NCBI RefSeq assembly: GCF_012726195.1
Contig: NZ_JAASAF010000001.1
Coordinates: forward strand, 62,001 to 126,000
DNA: 64,000 nucleotides
Direction: 5' to 3'
DNA from: Rhodococcus sp. HNM0563
GTDB lineage: Bacteria; Actinomycetota; Actinomycetes; Mycobacteriales; Mycobacteriaceae
This document shows positions 9,133 to 20,210 of this stretch, piece after piece. Positions within the stretch are counted from its first letter, which is position 1. The number at the start of each line of letters is the position of its first letter. A program made the position numbers and the translations under genes. The notes under the pieces are model-generated. The model saw only the letters and a list, made by a program, of their open reading frames with translations, was not told where the DNA came from and searched no databases.

Positions 9133-9435
9133 GTGGCGAGCGTGAACATCAAGCCGCTCGAGGACAAGATCCTCGTCCAGGCCAACGAGGCCGAGACGAC
9201 GACTGCCTCCGGCCTGGTCATTCCTGATACGGCGAAGGAAAAGCCCCAGGAGGGCACCGTCGTCGCCGTCGGCCCCGGCCGCTGGGACGAGGATGGCGAC
9301 AAGCGCATCCCGCTGGACGTCAAAGAAGGTGACGTCGTCATCTACAGCAAGTACGGCGGAACCGAGATCAAGTACGCCGGCGAGGAGTACCTGATCCTTT
9401 CGGCCCGCGACGTTCTGGCTGTCGTCGCAAAGTAG
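9133..9435 (+). CDS. groES: Co-chaperonin GroES
   Basis: A 100-residue co-chaperonin beginning [13 protein letters not shown], with the mobile loop [20 protein letters not shown] and [12 protein letters not shown] near the end, all standard for GroES. GTG start with a GGAGGG ribosome binding site. It caps the GroEL ring in the cytoplasm. First gene of the CIRCE-controlled operon; groEL1 follows after 87 bases containing a strong hairpin. Confidence 0.97.
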   Translation: MASVNIKPLEDKILVQANEAETTTASGLVIPDTAKEKPQEGTVVAVGPGRWDEDGDKRIPLDVKEGDVVIYSKYGGTEIKYAGEEYLILSARDVLAVVAK

Positions 9436-9445
9436 GCCGCAACTG

Positions 9446-9482
9446 TTCCGCCCCGGAGTTCCGTAACGGACCCGGGGCGGAA
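9446..9482 (+). promoter_or_regulatory. Strong hairpin between groES and groEL1
   Basis: TTCCGCCCCGG (9446-9456) pairs perfectly with CCGGGGCGGAA (9472-9482); the loop holds a further TCCG/CGGA stem. No U-run follows directly, so it may be a partial terminator, a processing site or an RNA stabiliser that sets the groES:groEL ratio. Confidence 0.7.
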
Positions 9483-9513
9483 TCTGTTGGGGATCATCCG
9501 AACCCAGGAGTAG

Positions 9514-11139
<1,626 letters not shown>

Positions 11140-11181
11140 GCGGTACAGGTCCTCCGGCGAGCTCCGGGGGGTCACGATGTA

Positions 11182-11217
11182 CGAAGCCCCGCACGGATTT
11201 CTCCGTGCGGGGCTTCG
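11182..11217. terminator. Bidirectional terminator between groEL1 and whiB3
   Basis: CGAAGCCCCGCACGG (11182-11196) and CCGTGCGGGGCTTCG (11203-11217) form a 15-bp perfect stem with a six-base loop. It lies between the convergent groEL1 and whiB3 genes. Confidence 0.85.
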
Positions 11218-11295
11218 TCGTGTCTCGGTGGTATGCATCAGGAACCGGCTGTCAGCCCCGCAGCGGGTGCGGGGGAGCTTCGGCCCAGGCGGCGC

Positions 11296-11589
11296 TCATA
11301 CCGCGACCTTGCGGCGATGGTGTCGCGTGTAGAGCTCGCGTTCACTTTCCGACATCCCGCCCCAGATGCCATAGGGCTCCGCGACCCGAAGGGCGTGCTC
11401 GCGGCACTGGATGAGGACGGGGCAGCTCTGGCACAGTTCCTTGGCTCGGTTCTCGCGCTGGCTTCGGGCGCGACCGCGCTCGCCGTCCGGGTGGAAGAAG
11501 ACGGAGGAGTCCGCGCCTCGGCACTTACCATGCATCTGCCAGTCCCAGAGGTCGGCGTTCGGACCAGGCAGGGTGTGAGGTGCGGGCAT
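11296..11589 (-). CDS. whiB3: WhiB-family iron-sulfur redox regulator, WhiB3 type
   Basis: A 97-residue WhiB protein. Four cysteines (in GKCRGAD, LCQSCPVLIQC) ligate the [4Fe-4S] cluster, and the turn GIWGGMSESERE plus the basic tail RHHRRKVAV bind sigma factor and DNA. Position next to groEL1 and the WhiB3-like GGMSESER support whiB3, which in M. tuberculosis links redox state to lipid synthesis and binds SigA. A GTG six bases further upstream overlaps the SD (AAGGAG, 11595-11600), so the ATG at 11589 with 5-base spacing is the start. Confidence 0.92.
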   Translation of the reverse strand: MPAPHTLPGPNADLWDWQMHGKCRGADSSVFFHPDGERGRARSQRENRAKELCQSCPVLIQCREHALRVAEPYGIWGGMSESERELYTRHHRRKVAV

Positions 11590-12102
11590 GTGCACTCCTT
11601 TGCAGCGTGCTCACCCGAGTAGGGGAGCGGACCATCGTTCGGAAAGGCGTCCTTCCGAACCGGACCCCAGTAATGTCCGGCTCCTTCACCGTAAAAGTGG
11701 TAACGATTATTCGTCAATGCCTTCGGTCAGTGGTGAAGTCCATAACGAAAATGGAAAGAATTAACGGCGAAAATATTTACATTGGTCGGTGATCATGATC
11801 GCGGTACGGGCACGATGACGGGCTGCAAGGCCGAAGTGGTGCCGTGATATCGATCGTTTAGGGACTCTGACCTGGGGGTTTCTTCCGGATGCGGGGTGTG
11901 CTGGGCTGTGATAATCGACGTGCGAGATCACGATTCACCGCCCGGAAACCTACATGCACCATGTATGCAATTCATTCTTTGTTCAACTGGATGTCGGTTT
12001 CAGGACTGGAGAAATGCCTGAATCCATTGTTTGAGAATTGTTGCGCACCCAGTGCGAAATTCTCGAACCCGAGGGAATGGGAAACTTTGCAGTCGCGGTG
12101 CA
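11590..12102. other. Long intergenic region between whiB3 and the TPR-like gene
   Basis: About 510 bases without a gene I can support. It holds the whiB3 promoter (11688-11717, minus strand), an inverted repeat CCGGAC (11660-11665)/GTCCGG (11675-11680) in the whiB3 leader, and an unusually AT-rich patch at roughly 11690-11785. From 11800 to 12100 I see short open frames only and no clear structure. The region is large for this compact chromosome and could hide a small RNA. Confidence 0.6.
11688..11717 (-). promoter_or_regulatory. Putative whiB3 promoter
   Basis: On the minus strand TTGACG (11712-11717) and TACGGT (11688-11693) are separated by 18 bases, a good housekeeping-type promoter. It would give a whiB3 leader of roughly 90 bases. 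Confidence 0.5.
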
Positions 12103-13014
12103 ATGATTCTCCGTATGTTGATCCTCAGCAACTCGGAACCCGAAATCGGCGCGGAGCCTCGGGGTGACGCAACCTCGTTTCGTGCGGCGGCCTTCGGTGG
12201 GAGCCCGTCCCACGTGCCCACAACGGCTACTCCCGTGATCGAAGAACGCTGGATGCGTGCGGTCGCGCTCGGGGCGCAAGGCCGCTACAGCGCCGCCCGG
12301 GCGGAGTTGGCAGTGGTGAACCGGTCGGGTCCGCGAGGAGTGTGGGCGTCGCTTGCCGCGAGCACCGAAGCATCGTTCCTGAGGCAACTCGGATGGCACC
12401 GCGCTGCCGCAGTGCACGACGGTCGCGCACTGGCCGCAATCGCAGGAATTGCCATCGACACTCGCAGTGTCGAGTCGGGATTGCGACTTGTGGAGGCACG
12501 TTGCGACGCGTTGACCGGACTGGCCGCTGACGCGCTCGGCCGGGGGCGACTCGCTCAGGCGCATCGACTGCTCGAGCGGTGCTCCGAGGTTCTCGCCAGG
12601 CCACGGTGGGGCGACAACGAACTGCATGGCGAAGACGGACTGTTGCGTCAGCGGATCAGGTTGTCGTGGGTCACGGCGGAGACTGCCCTGGCATCCGGCG
12701 ACTTCGAGACCGCGCGTGTGTTCGCGGATCGTGCTGCGACCGCCTCCGACGCTTTCGCGTCGGTACGCCATCAAGTGAAGTCGGACCTCATTCGTGCTGC
12801 CGCACTCACCGATGCGCCGGACCGGACTCCAGCCCTCGAGCTTGCGACCGAAGTGTGTGGCAGGGCTGCTGTGCACAGTCTGATTCCGCTGCAGTGGGCA
12901 GCGTCGATGTTGCTGGTCGGTCTGGGTGCGGGGGCCGGCGCCGAGCGCATGCGTGACGAATGCGCTACGGCGGTGGCGCGCGGTGGAGGCCGGTTCGCAA
13001 CGATCCGGCCCTAG
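12103..13014 (+). CDS. Conserved protein of unknown function beside sigD (Rv3415c position)
   Basis: About 303 residues, largely helical, rich in Ala, Arg and Leu, with repeated units such as RWMRAVALGAQGRYSAARAEL and RGRLAQAHRLLERCSEVLARP that read like TPR helices. No catalytic motif, signal peptide or membrane segment. Position between whiB3 and sigD matches the uncharacterised M. tuberculosis gene Rv3415c. The start is uncertain: ATGs at 12103 and 12115 lack a good SD, and an ATG at 12253 would remove the first 50 poorly conserved residues. Function unknown. Confidence 0.72.
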   Translation: MILRMLILSNSEPEIGAEPRGDATSFRAAAFGGSPSHVPTTATPVIEERWMRAVALGAQGRYSAARAELAVVNRSGPRGVWASLAASTEASFLRQLGWHRAAAVHDGRALAAIAGIAIDTRSVESGLRLVEARCDALTGLAADALGRGRLAQAHRLLERCSEVLARPRWGDNELHGEDGLLRQRIRLSWVTAETALASGDFETARVFADRAATASDAFASVRHQVKSDLIRAAALTDAPDRTPALELATEVCGRAAVHSLIPLQWAASMLLVGLGAGAGAERMRDECATAVARGGGRFATIRP

Positions 13015-13104
13015 TTCGGTGCCCGCCCGCGATGGTTCGTCACGGGGTGTCGTTACTCTGGAGACGTTCCACTGCCAGGTGGAAGCACGCCCGGTTGGGG
13101 GACC

Positions 13105-13716
13105 GTGTCACTTGTAACGCCAGGACTTGCGCATTCGATGACTGTTATGGGTGAGGAGTTGGGCTCCGCCGTTGCTGCGGCTGCGCAGGGCGATCGGGCT
13201 GCTCTCGCTCGAGTACTTGCAAGTATTCGGCCTCTCGTCGTCCGGTATTGCCGGGCGCGGGTCGGATCTGCCGAGCGTGGACAGCTTTCGGCAGACGATG
13301 TGGCGCAGGAGGTGTGCCTGGCGGTGATGACGGCGTTGCCCCGTTACCAGGATCAGGGGCGTCCTTTCATGGCGTTCGTGTACGGCATTGCCGCACACAA
13401 GGTCGCCGATGCGCATCGCAACTCCGCACGTAACCGTGCGGATCCGGTAGCCGATGTACCCGAGGTGATGTCGCTCGACGACAGTCCCGAGGACCACGCG
13501 TTGAACTCCGAAGCGAGCAGGCAGATGAAGGATCTGCTCGGCACGCTGCCCGAGAAGCAACGGGAGATCCTCATCATGCGTCTGGTCATGGGGATGTCGG
13601 CCGAAGAGACGGCGTCTGCACTCGGGAGTACTGCAGGTGCGATCCGGGTGGCCCAGCACCGGGCCATCGCGAAACTCAAGAAGGAAGTGACGAGAGCAGG
13701 TGAGAGGAATGGGTAG
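13105..13716 (+). CDS. sigD: RNA polymerase sigma factor SigD (ECF)
   Basis: An ECF sigma factor. Region 2 reads IRPLVVRYCRARVG...LSADDVAQEVCLAVMTALPR with FVYGIAAHKVADAHR; region 4 is LPEKQREILIMRLVMGMSAE followed by an HTH (TAGAIRVAQHRAIAKLK). This matches mycobacterial SigD closely. The GTG at 13105 has a G-rich SD; ATGs at 13138 and 13147 are alternatives, and by comparison with SigD the domain begins near the latter. The stop overlaps the anti-sigma gene rsdA, so the pair is coupled. In mycobacteria SigD acts in stationary phase and the stringent response. Confidence 0.92.
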   Translation: MSLVTPGLAHSMTVMGEELGSAVAAAAQGDRAALARVLASIRPLVVRYCRARVGSAERGQLSADDVAQEVCLAVMTALPRYQDQGRPFMAFVYGIAAHKVADAHRNSARNRADPVADVPEVMSLDDSPEDHALNSEASRQMKDLLGTLPEKQREILIMRLVMGMSAEETASALGSTAGAIRVAQHRAIAKLKKEVTRAGERNG

Positions 13717-14737
13717 GAGGCGCGGCGCGGGGCACGGCATATCCGACGATTTTCCCGACGACGGCACCCCCGTGGACATCGCGGCAGTGCGGCGCGATGA
13801 CGCCCTCATCGATGCGATCTCGGGCGATGGTCCAGTGGAGACCCAGTCGACCGAAGAGTACGAGCTCGCCACGATGCTCGCGGGGTGGCGAGCCGAGATC
13901 CTGGCAGATCCGCTACCCGCAGGCCCTGATTTCGACGAGGTCGTCGCGGCGGTCAACCGTGAGCTCGGTGCCCGTGAGGCCCTGGCGGCGCAACCGCCGA
14001 CGCGTTCCAAGGGTCAGCTCCGGTTGATCCGCCCGCTTGCCGGAGCCGCCGCACTCATCGCGGCTGCCATCGGCGGTGCCGCCACCGTCTCGTACAGCGC
14101 GGAACCGGGAGACGCACTCTGGGGCGTCAAGGAAGTCGTGTTCAGCGAACAGGCCGAGTCGACCATGGCGAGGATCGATACCAGTTCGACCTTGCAGAAG
14201 GCCGAAGAACTGATCGCAGGCGGCGAAACCGAGGCAGCGACCGAACTGCTCAAATCGGCGGAAGTGCGGTCCTCGGAGGTCAGGGATGCGGGCCAACGTA
14301 ACGAACTCGGCGATTGGTTGCAGCGGCTCACCGAAGAGATGAACCGAGCGATTCCTCCGCTGCCGGTGCCGCCACCGCTCCCGGGAATGCCGTTGCCTCC
14401 CGGGCCGGAAGCTGCAGCAGTGCCGCCCGTGCAACCGAGCGTTCCGGGGGCACCGCAGCCGACGGCGCCCGTCGAACCCACGACGAATCCGGAGCCGAGC
14501 GTCGATCCGACGATCCTGAACGCACCTACGTCGCCGGTGGAGACAACCTCCCCGTCCGTGCCGCCGAGCACCGGGACACCCAGCCCGGACAGTTCGACCG
14601 GTACGACGGAGCCGGCCCCGACGACAACGGTGTCCGCACCGGACCCGAGTACGTCGTCCGGTACACAGGGATCGAGCACCGCACAGCCCTCGTCGGCCGA
14701 CCTGGACCTCGACCAGACGACCTCCGGCGGCGCCTGA
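13700..14737 (+). CDS. rsdA: Anti-sigma-D factor RsdA
   Basis: A 345-residue single-pass membrane protein. The acidic N-terminal ~110 residues (DIAAVRRDDALIDAISGD) should bind SigD in the cytoplasm. Residues about 110-130 (RPLAGAAALIAAAIGGAATV) form the membrane helix. Then comes a helical outer segment (GDALWGVKEVVFSEQAE) and a 130-residue Pro/Ser/Thr-rich tail. Start at GTG 13700 or ATG 13709, both inside the end of sigD; coupling to sigD is typical for sigma/anti-sigma pairs. Regulation in mycobacteria involves Clp proteolysis of RsdA; nothing here proves that. Confidence 0.85.
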   Translation: MRGMGRRRGAGHGISDDFPDDGTPVDIAAVRRDDALIDAISGDGPVETQSTEEYELATMLAGWRAEILADPLPAGPDFDEVVAAVNRELGAREALAAQPPTRSKGQLRLIRPLAGAAALIAAAIGGAATVSYSAEPGDALWGVKEVVFSEQAESTMARIDTSSTLQKAEELIAGGETEAATELLKSAEVRSSEVRDAGQRNELGDWLQRLTEEMNRAIPPLPVPPPLPGMPLPPGPEAAAVPPVQPSVPGAPQPTAPVEPTTNPEPSVDPTILNAPTSPVETTSPSVPPSTGTPSPDSSTGTTEPAPTTTVSAPDPSTSSGTQGSSTAQPSSADLDLDQTTSGGA

Positions 14738-14749
14738 CGTCAGACCACG

Positions 14750-14779
14750 AAAGCCCGGCAGCGCGAGCTGCCGGGCTTT
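14750..14779. terminator. Bidirectional terminator after rsdA
   Basis: AAAGCCCGGCAGC (14750-14762) and GCTGCCGGGCTTT (14767-14779) form a 13-bp perfect stem with a four-base loop and T-rich ends on both strands. It separates the convergent rsdA and the DUF5319 gene. Confidence 0.88.
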
Positions 14780-14817
14780 CATCGTTGTGTCGCCCTGCTC
14801 CTCAGGAATCGGGGTCG

Positions 14818-15228
14818 TCAGGAATCGAGCCCGTAGGGGTCGACCGGCATGGCCTCGTTCATCGATGCGTCGGCGTAGCCGCGACAGTAATCCCACGTGA
14901 CGTAAGCTTCGGGAGACGGGTCGAATGCGGGCTCATGCGGGCGAACTGTGCCGTCGACGAGCAGTTGGAGCAGGTTTGCGCGGAGCATGTCCCAGTCGTG
15001 GTAGTGCTCCTGGTGGCAATCCTCACAACATACGACGAGTCCGCGGACACCGCGGGGAGCCAACAATGCTTCGTACACCGCGAGGTCGGCAAGATCCTCT
15101 TCGACCGCGAGGCGTTCGGCAGGGTCCAAGGGTTGGCCCGGTTCGATCGCGTCCAATGCGGCAGACGGATCGTCGGGATCTCCTGCAAACGGATCCGGTG
15201 GCAGACCGGGGGGCAACTGATCACGCAC
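14818..15228 (-). CDS. DUF5319 family protein (Rv3412-like)
   Basis: A small soluble protein of 136 residues, unknown function, the length of Rv3412 of M. tuberculosis at the same position. It opens RDQLPPGLPPDPFAGDPDD and contains the cysteine/histidine cluster CCEDCHQEHYHDWDMLR plus a later Cys (WDYCRGYAD), which could bind metal. The frame is open upstream to 15318, but the GTG at 15228 fits the conserved N-terminus. It is divergent from guaB2. Confidence 0.85.
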   Translation of the reverse strand: MRDQLPPGLPPDPFAGDPDDPSAALDAIEPGQPLDPAERLAVEEDLADLAVYEALLAPRGVRGLVVCCEDCHQEHYHDWDMLRANLLQLLVDGTVRPHEPAFDPSPEAYVTWDYCRGYADASMNEAMPVDPYGLDS

Positions 15229-15391
15229 GCCACCACGGTACGCAGTGCGAGGGGGTCCGCGCCAGCCGTCGAGGGTGGACACGCCGACGAACGGGGGTAT
15301 TCGGGAGATCTCGACCACGCCTGCACGGGTTGCGGCGAGTCACGCGGTTGCAAACAGATACCATGGTCGTCGACGGCTTCGCCATCTGTGA

Positions 15392-16993
<1,602 letters not shown>

Positions 16994-17064
16994 GTTCGGT
17001 GCGTTCGCACTAGGTCTCGTCTCGGTCGACGGGGCAACCGCATTCTCACGAGAAAGGGGCGCGC

Positions 17065-18204
17065 GTGCGCGACCTCGTTGAAATCGGCATGGGCCGGACA
17101 GCCCGCCGCACGTACGAGCTGGACGATGTGGACATCGTGCCGTCGCGTCGTACCCGCTCGTCCAAAGAGGTGTCGACGGCGTGGCAGCTCGACGCCTATC
17201 GGTTCGACATTCCCGTGCTTGCACATCCGACCGACGCGCTCGTGTCTCCGGCGTTCGCGGTGGAACTCGGCAAGGCCGGCGGCCTCGGTGTGATCAACGG
17301 TGAGGGGCTGTGGGGGCGGCACGCCGATGTCGATGCCGTGATCGCCCGGCTCGTCGACATCGCCGAGAGCGATCCGGATCCGAGCGCAGCGATCGCGTAC
17401 CTGCAGGAGTTGCACGCAGCGCCGTTGCAGGCCGATCTGCTTGCCGCAGCGGTCGCGCAGGTGCGCGACTCGGGTGTCACCACCGCGGTGCGTGTGAGTC
17501 CGCAGAATGCCCGGGCGCTGACGCCGGAGCTGGTCAAGGCCGGTGTCGACCTTCTGGTGGTGCACGGCACGATCATCTCGGCGGAGCATGTGGCGCACGG
17601 CGAGAGCGAACCGCTCAACCTGAAGACGTTCATCTCGGAACTCGATGTGCCGGTGGTTGCGGGAGGCGTGAGCGATCACCGTACGGCTCTTCACCTGATG
17701 CGCACCGGCGCCGCGGGCGTCATCGTCGGTTTCGGGTCGACGCACGGAGCCACCACCACGAGTGCATCGCTCGGGATCGGTGTCCCCATGGCCACCGCGA
17801 TCGCGGATGCTGCTGCGGCCCGCCGCGACTACCTGGACGAGACCGGGGGCCGGTACGTCCATGTCATCGCCGACGGCGACATCGAGACCTCCGGCGATCT
17901 CGCGAAGGCGATCGCCTGCGGTGCTGATGCTGCGATGCTGGGAGCCCCGCTCGCCATTGCTGCGGAGGCGCCGGGCAGTGGATGGTACTGGCCGTCCGCA
18001 GCCGCACATCCGTCCCTTCCTCGGGGTACCGCACTCCAGGTAGCCTTCGACGAGCGGCCGAGTCTGGCGCGTGTGCTGTCGGGGCCGTCCGACGACCCCT
18101 ACGGTTCGCTGAATTTCGTCGGTGGTCTGCGACGGGCGATGGCGAAGTCGGGATACTCGGATCTCAAGGAATTCCAAAAGGTCGGGTTGTCGGTGCGGGC
18201 CTGA
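17065..18204 (+). CDS. guaB3: GuaB3 family IMPDH-related protein
   Basis: A 379-residue IMPDH/GMPR-family barrel (TYELDDVDIVPSRRTRS) without CBS domains. In the active-site loop the usual GxGSxCTT is replaced by VGFGSTHGATTTSASLGIG, so I see no catalytic cysteine. HVIADGDIETSGDLAKAIA and GADAAMLGAPLA preserve the phosphate-binding site. Other GuaB3 proteins have been reported as GMP reductases; without the Cys this actinobacterial one may be a regulatory or altered enzyme. It starts GTG with an AGAAAGGGG SD and is cotranscribed with guaB2. Confidence 0.9.
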   Translation: MRDLVEIGMGRTARRTYELDDVDIVPSRRTRSSKEVSTAWQLDAYRFDIPVLAHPTDALVSPAFAVELGKAGGLGVINGEGLWGRHADVDAVIARLVDIAESDPDPSAAIAYLQELHAAPLQADLLAAAVAQVRDSGVTTAVRVSPQNARALTPELVKAGVDLLVVHGTIISAEHVAHGESEPLNLKTFISELDVPVVAGGVSDHRTALHLMRTGAAGVIVGFGSTHGATTTSASLGIGVPMATAIADAAAARRDYLDETGGRYVHVIADGDIETSGDLAKAIACGADAAMLGAPLAIAAEAPGSGWYWPSAAAHPSLPRGTALQVAFDERPSLARVLSGPSDDPYGSLNFVGGLRRAMAKSGYSDLKEFQKVGLSVRA

Positions 18205-18223
18205 CCGAATCCGTTCCACCAAG

Positions 18224-18278
18224 GTGGCCGGATGCGACAATGTGTGCGTTGTAGTGCACAGATGTCGCATCCGGCCAC
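18224..18278. repeat. 55-bp near-perfect inverted repeat after guaB3
   Basis: GTGGCCGGATGCGACA (18224-18239) and TGTCGCATCCGGCCAC (18263-18278) are exact reverse complements. The loop contains an inner stem TGTGC/GCACA. It may end guaB3 transcription, though no U-run follows. Two further inverted repeats come directly after it. Confidence 0.8.
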
Positions 18279-18292
18279 TGCTGTATGCAGTG
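18276..18292. repeat. Inverted repeat CACTGC-N5-GCAGTG
   Basis: A 6-bp stem whose left arm shares three bases with the right arm of the preceding 55-bp repeat, so the two hairpins would compete in RNA. Confidence 0.5.
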
Positions 18293-18296
18293 ACCT

Positions 18297-18313
18297 GCAG
18301 TTTCTGAAACTGC
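18297..18313. promoter_or_regulatory. 17-bp palindrome upstream of choD
   Basis: GCAGTTT-CTG-AAACTGC is a perfect 7-bp dyad about 90 bases before choD. The size and symmetry fit a repressor operator (for example a TetR-family dimer), but the regulator is unknown. It does not match the KstR consensus. Confidence 0.45.
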
Positions 18314-18403
18314 CCGTAACAGTGAGGATGCCCTTGTGTGCGCGAACACATCGGCGGCGTGCATACTGGCCGGTAACAACGCAGGTTCGGCGGAGGTGCT
18401 CCA

Positions 18404-20149
18404 ATGGGTAAACAGCGGGTCACGGACTACGACGTTCTGATCGTCGGGTCGGGTTTCGGTGGCAGTGTCACCGCGCTGCGGCTGGTGGAAAAGGGCTACA
18501 AGGTCGGCATTCTCGAGGCCGGTCGTCGTTTTGCCGACGCCGACTTCGCCAAGAACAGCTGGGATCTGAAGCGATTCCTCTGGGCGCCGAAGCTCGGATG
18601 CTTCGGCATCCAGCGAGTCCATCTTCTCCGCGACTGCTTGATTCTCGCCGGTGCGGGTGTCGGCGGTGGATCGCTCAACTACGCCAACACCCTGTACAAA
18701 CCGTCTGCCGCGTTCTTCCAGGACCCGCAATGGGCGGACATCACGGACTGGCACGACGAATTGAGTCCGTTCTACGACCAGGCGCGGCGCATGCTCGGCG
18801 TCGTGCAGTACCACCGTATGACCGCGGCGGACAAGGTGATCAAGGAAGTGGCCGACGACATGGGCGTGGGCGACACGTTCATTCAGACGCCGGTCGGTGT
18901 GTACTTCGGTGAACCAGGGAGGACTGTCCCGGACCCGTACTTCGGCGGCGCAGGCCCGGATCGTGCCGGTTGCATCGAATGCGGCGAATGCATGACGGGG
19001 TGCCGCCACGGAGCGAAGAACACCCTCGTCAAGAACTACCTCGGTCTTGCCGAGCGTGCGGGTGCGGACATCCTCCCCATGACCACCGTGACCGATCTGA
19101 GCGAAGGGGCGGACGGCACGTGGACAGTACGCACCGAACGCACCGGAGCATGGGTGCGCAAGGGCGCACGGAGTTTCACAGCATCGCACGTCGTGCTCGC
19201 AGCAGGGACCTGGGGCACACAGCACCTGCTGCACCATCTCAAGGACACCGGCGCCCTGCCGAAACTGTCCGACCGCCTCGGGGAGCTCACCCGCACCAAC
19301 TCCGAGTCCATCGTCGGAGCGGGCAAGCTGAAGGTCGATCCCGAGATGGATCTGACCGACGGCGTCGCGATCACTTCCTCGTTCCATCCCACCTCGGACA
19401 CCCACATCGAACCCGTCCGGTACGGCAAGGGTTCCAACGCCATGGGTCTGCTGCAGACACTGATGACCGACGGCGACGGCCCGGTCCCGCGCTGGGTGAA
19501 GTTCCTCGGCCAGGTCGCGAAGAACCCCACCAGGATGCTGCGGATGCTCTCGGTGAAGGACTGGAGTGAGCGGACCATCATCGCGCTGGTTATGCAGAAC
19601 CTCGACAATTCCATCACGACCTACACCAAGAAGAATGTGTTCGGACGGCGCAAGGTGACCAGCAAGCAGGGCCACGGGGAGCCGAACCCGACGTGGATCC
19701 CGGCGGGCAACGAGGCCACCCGCCGGATGGCGGAGAAGATCGACGGGATCGCCGGCGGCACCTGGGGTGAGATCGTCAACATTCCCCTCACCGCGCACTT
19801 CCTCGGCGGCGCGGTCATCGGAACCGACCGGGAGCGCGGTGTCATCGACCCGTACCACCGGGTGTACGGCTACCCGACGCTGAGTGTTGTCGACGGGGCG
19901 GCCATCTCGGCGAACCTCGGCGTCAACCCGTCACTGACCATCGCGGCGCAGGCGGAACGTGCGGCCTCGCTGTGGCCGAACAAGGGTGAGCAGGATCTGC
20001 GTCCCGCGCAGGACGAGTCGTACGTTCGGCTGCAGCCGAACGAGCCGAAGAATCCCGTCGTCCCGGAAGGTGCGCCCGGCGCGCTGTCCCTGCCGATCGT
20101 CGAGATCACCGGTGGGGCGGGAGCGGTCCGAGTGCCACGGCAGATGTGA
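18404..20149 (+). CDS. choD: GMC oxidoreductase, cholesterol oxidase family
   Basis: A 581-residue FAD enzyme. It opens DYDVLIVGSGFGGSVTALRL (dinucleotide fold), has LAGAGVGGGSLNYANTLY for FAD binding, and ends with NLGVNPSLTIAAQAERAASL. A cysteine cluster CIECGECMTGCRHG near residue 187 looks like an iron-sulfur motif and is characteristic of the ChoD branch rather than of secreted cholesterol oxidases. No signal peptide. Position after guaB3 matches choD of M. tuberculosis. Whether it truly oxidises cholesterol is not shown by sequence. Confidence 0.87.
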   Translation: MGKQRVTDYDVLIVGSGFGGSVTALRLVEKGYKVGILEAGRRFADADFAKNSWDLKRFLWAPKLGCFGIQRVHLLRDCLILAGAGVGGGSLNYANTLYKPSAAFFQDPQWADITDWHDELSPFYDQARRMLGVVQYHRMTAADKVIKEVADDMGVGDTFIQTPVGVYFGEPGRTVPDPYFGGAGPDRAGCIECGECMTGCRHGAKNTLVKNYLGLAERAGADILPMTTVTDLSEGADGTWTVRTERTGAWVRKGARSFTASHVVLAAGTWGTQHLLHHLKDTGALPKLSDRLGELTRTNSESIVGAGKLKVDPEMDLTDGVAITSSFHPTSDTHIEPVRYGKGSNAMGLLQTLMTDGDGPVPRWVKFLGQVAKNPTRMLRMLSVKDWSERTIIALVMQNLDNSITTYTKKNVFGRRKVTSKQGHGEPNPTWIPAGNEATRRMAEKIDGIAGGTWGEIVNIPLTAHFLGGAVIGTDRERGVIDPYHRVYGYPTLSVVDGAAISANLGVNPSLTIAAQAERAASLWPNKGEQDLRPAQDESYVRLQPNEPKNPVVPEGAPGALSLPIVEITGGAGAVRVPRQM

Positions 20150-20164
20150 TCTACGCATGACCTG

Positions 20165-20198
20165 AGCGGCCGCGTCCGGATGTCCGGGCGCGGCCGCT
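20165..20198. terminator. choD terminator abutting the guaA promoter
   Basis: AGCGGCCGCG (20165-20174) pairs with CGCGGCCGCT (20189-20198), with a nested CCGGA/TCCGG stem inside. The right arm ends one base before the guaA -10 hexamer, so terminator and promoter are fused. Confidence 0.75.
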
Positions 20199-20204
20199 TA
20201 GACT
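20199..20204 (+). promoter_or_regulatory. -10 element for leaderless guaA transcript
   Basis: TAGACT, six bases before the GTG of guaA, with no Shine-Dalgarno sequence: a leaderless promoter by layout. Confidence 0.6.
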
Positions 20205-20210
20205 GTTCGG

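Noticed and set aside
18224-18313. KstR operator or CRP/GlxR site before choD
   Set aside because: The palindromes do not fit TNNAACNNGTTNNA and the TGTG/CACA spacing is wrong for CRP.
18960-19010. Iron-sulfur cluster fusion in the cholesterol oxidase
   Set aside because: The CxxCxxxxC motif is typical of the ChoD branch, so it is not a novel fusion.
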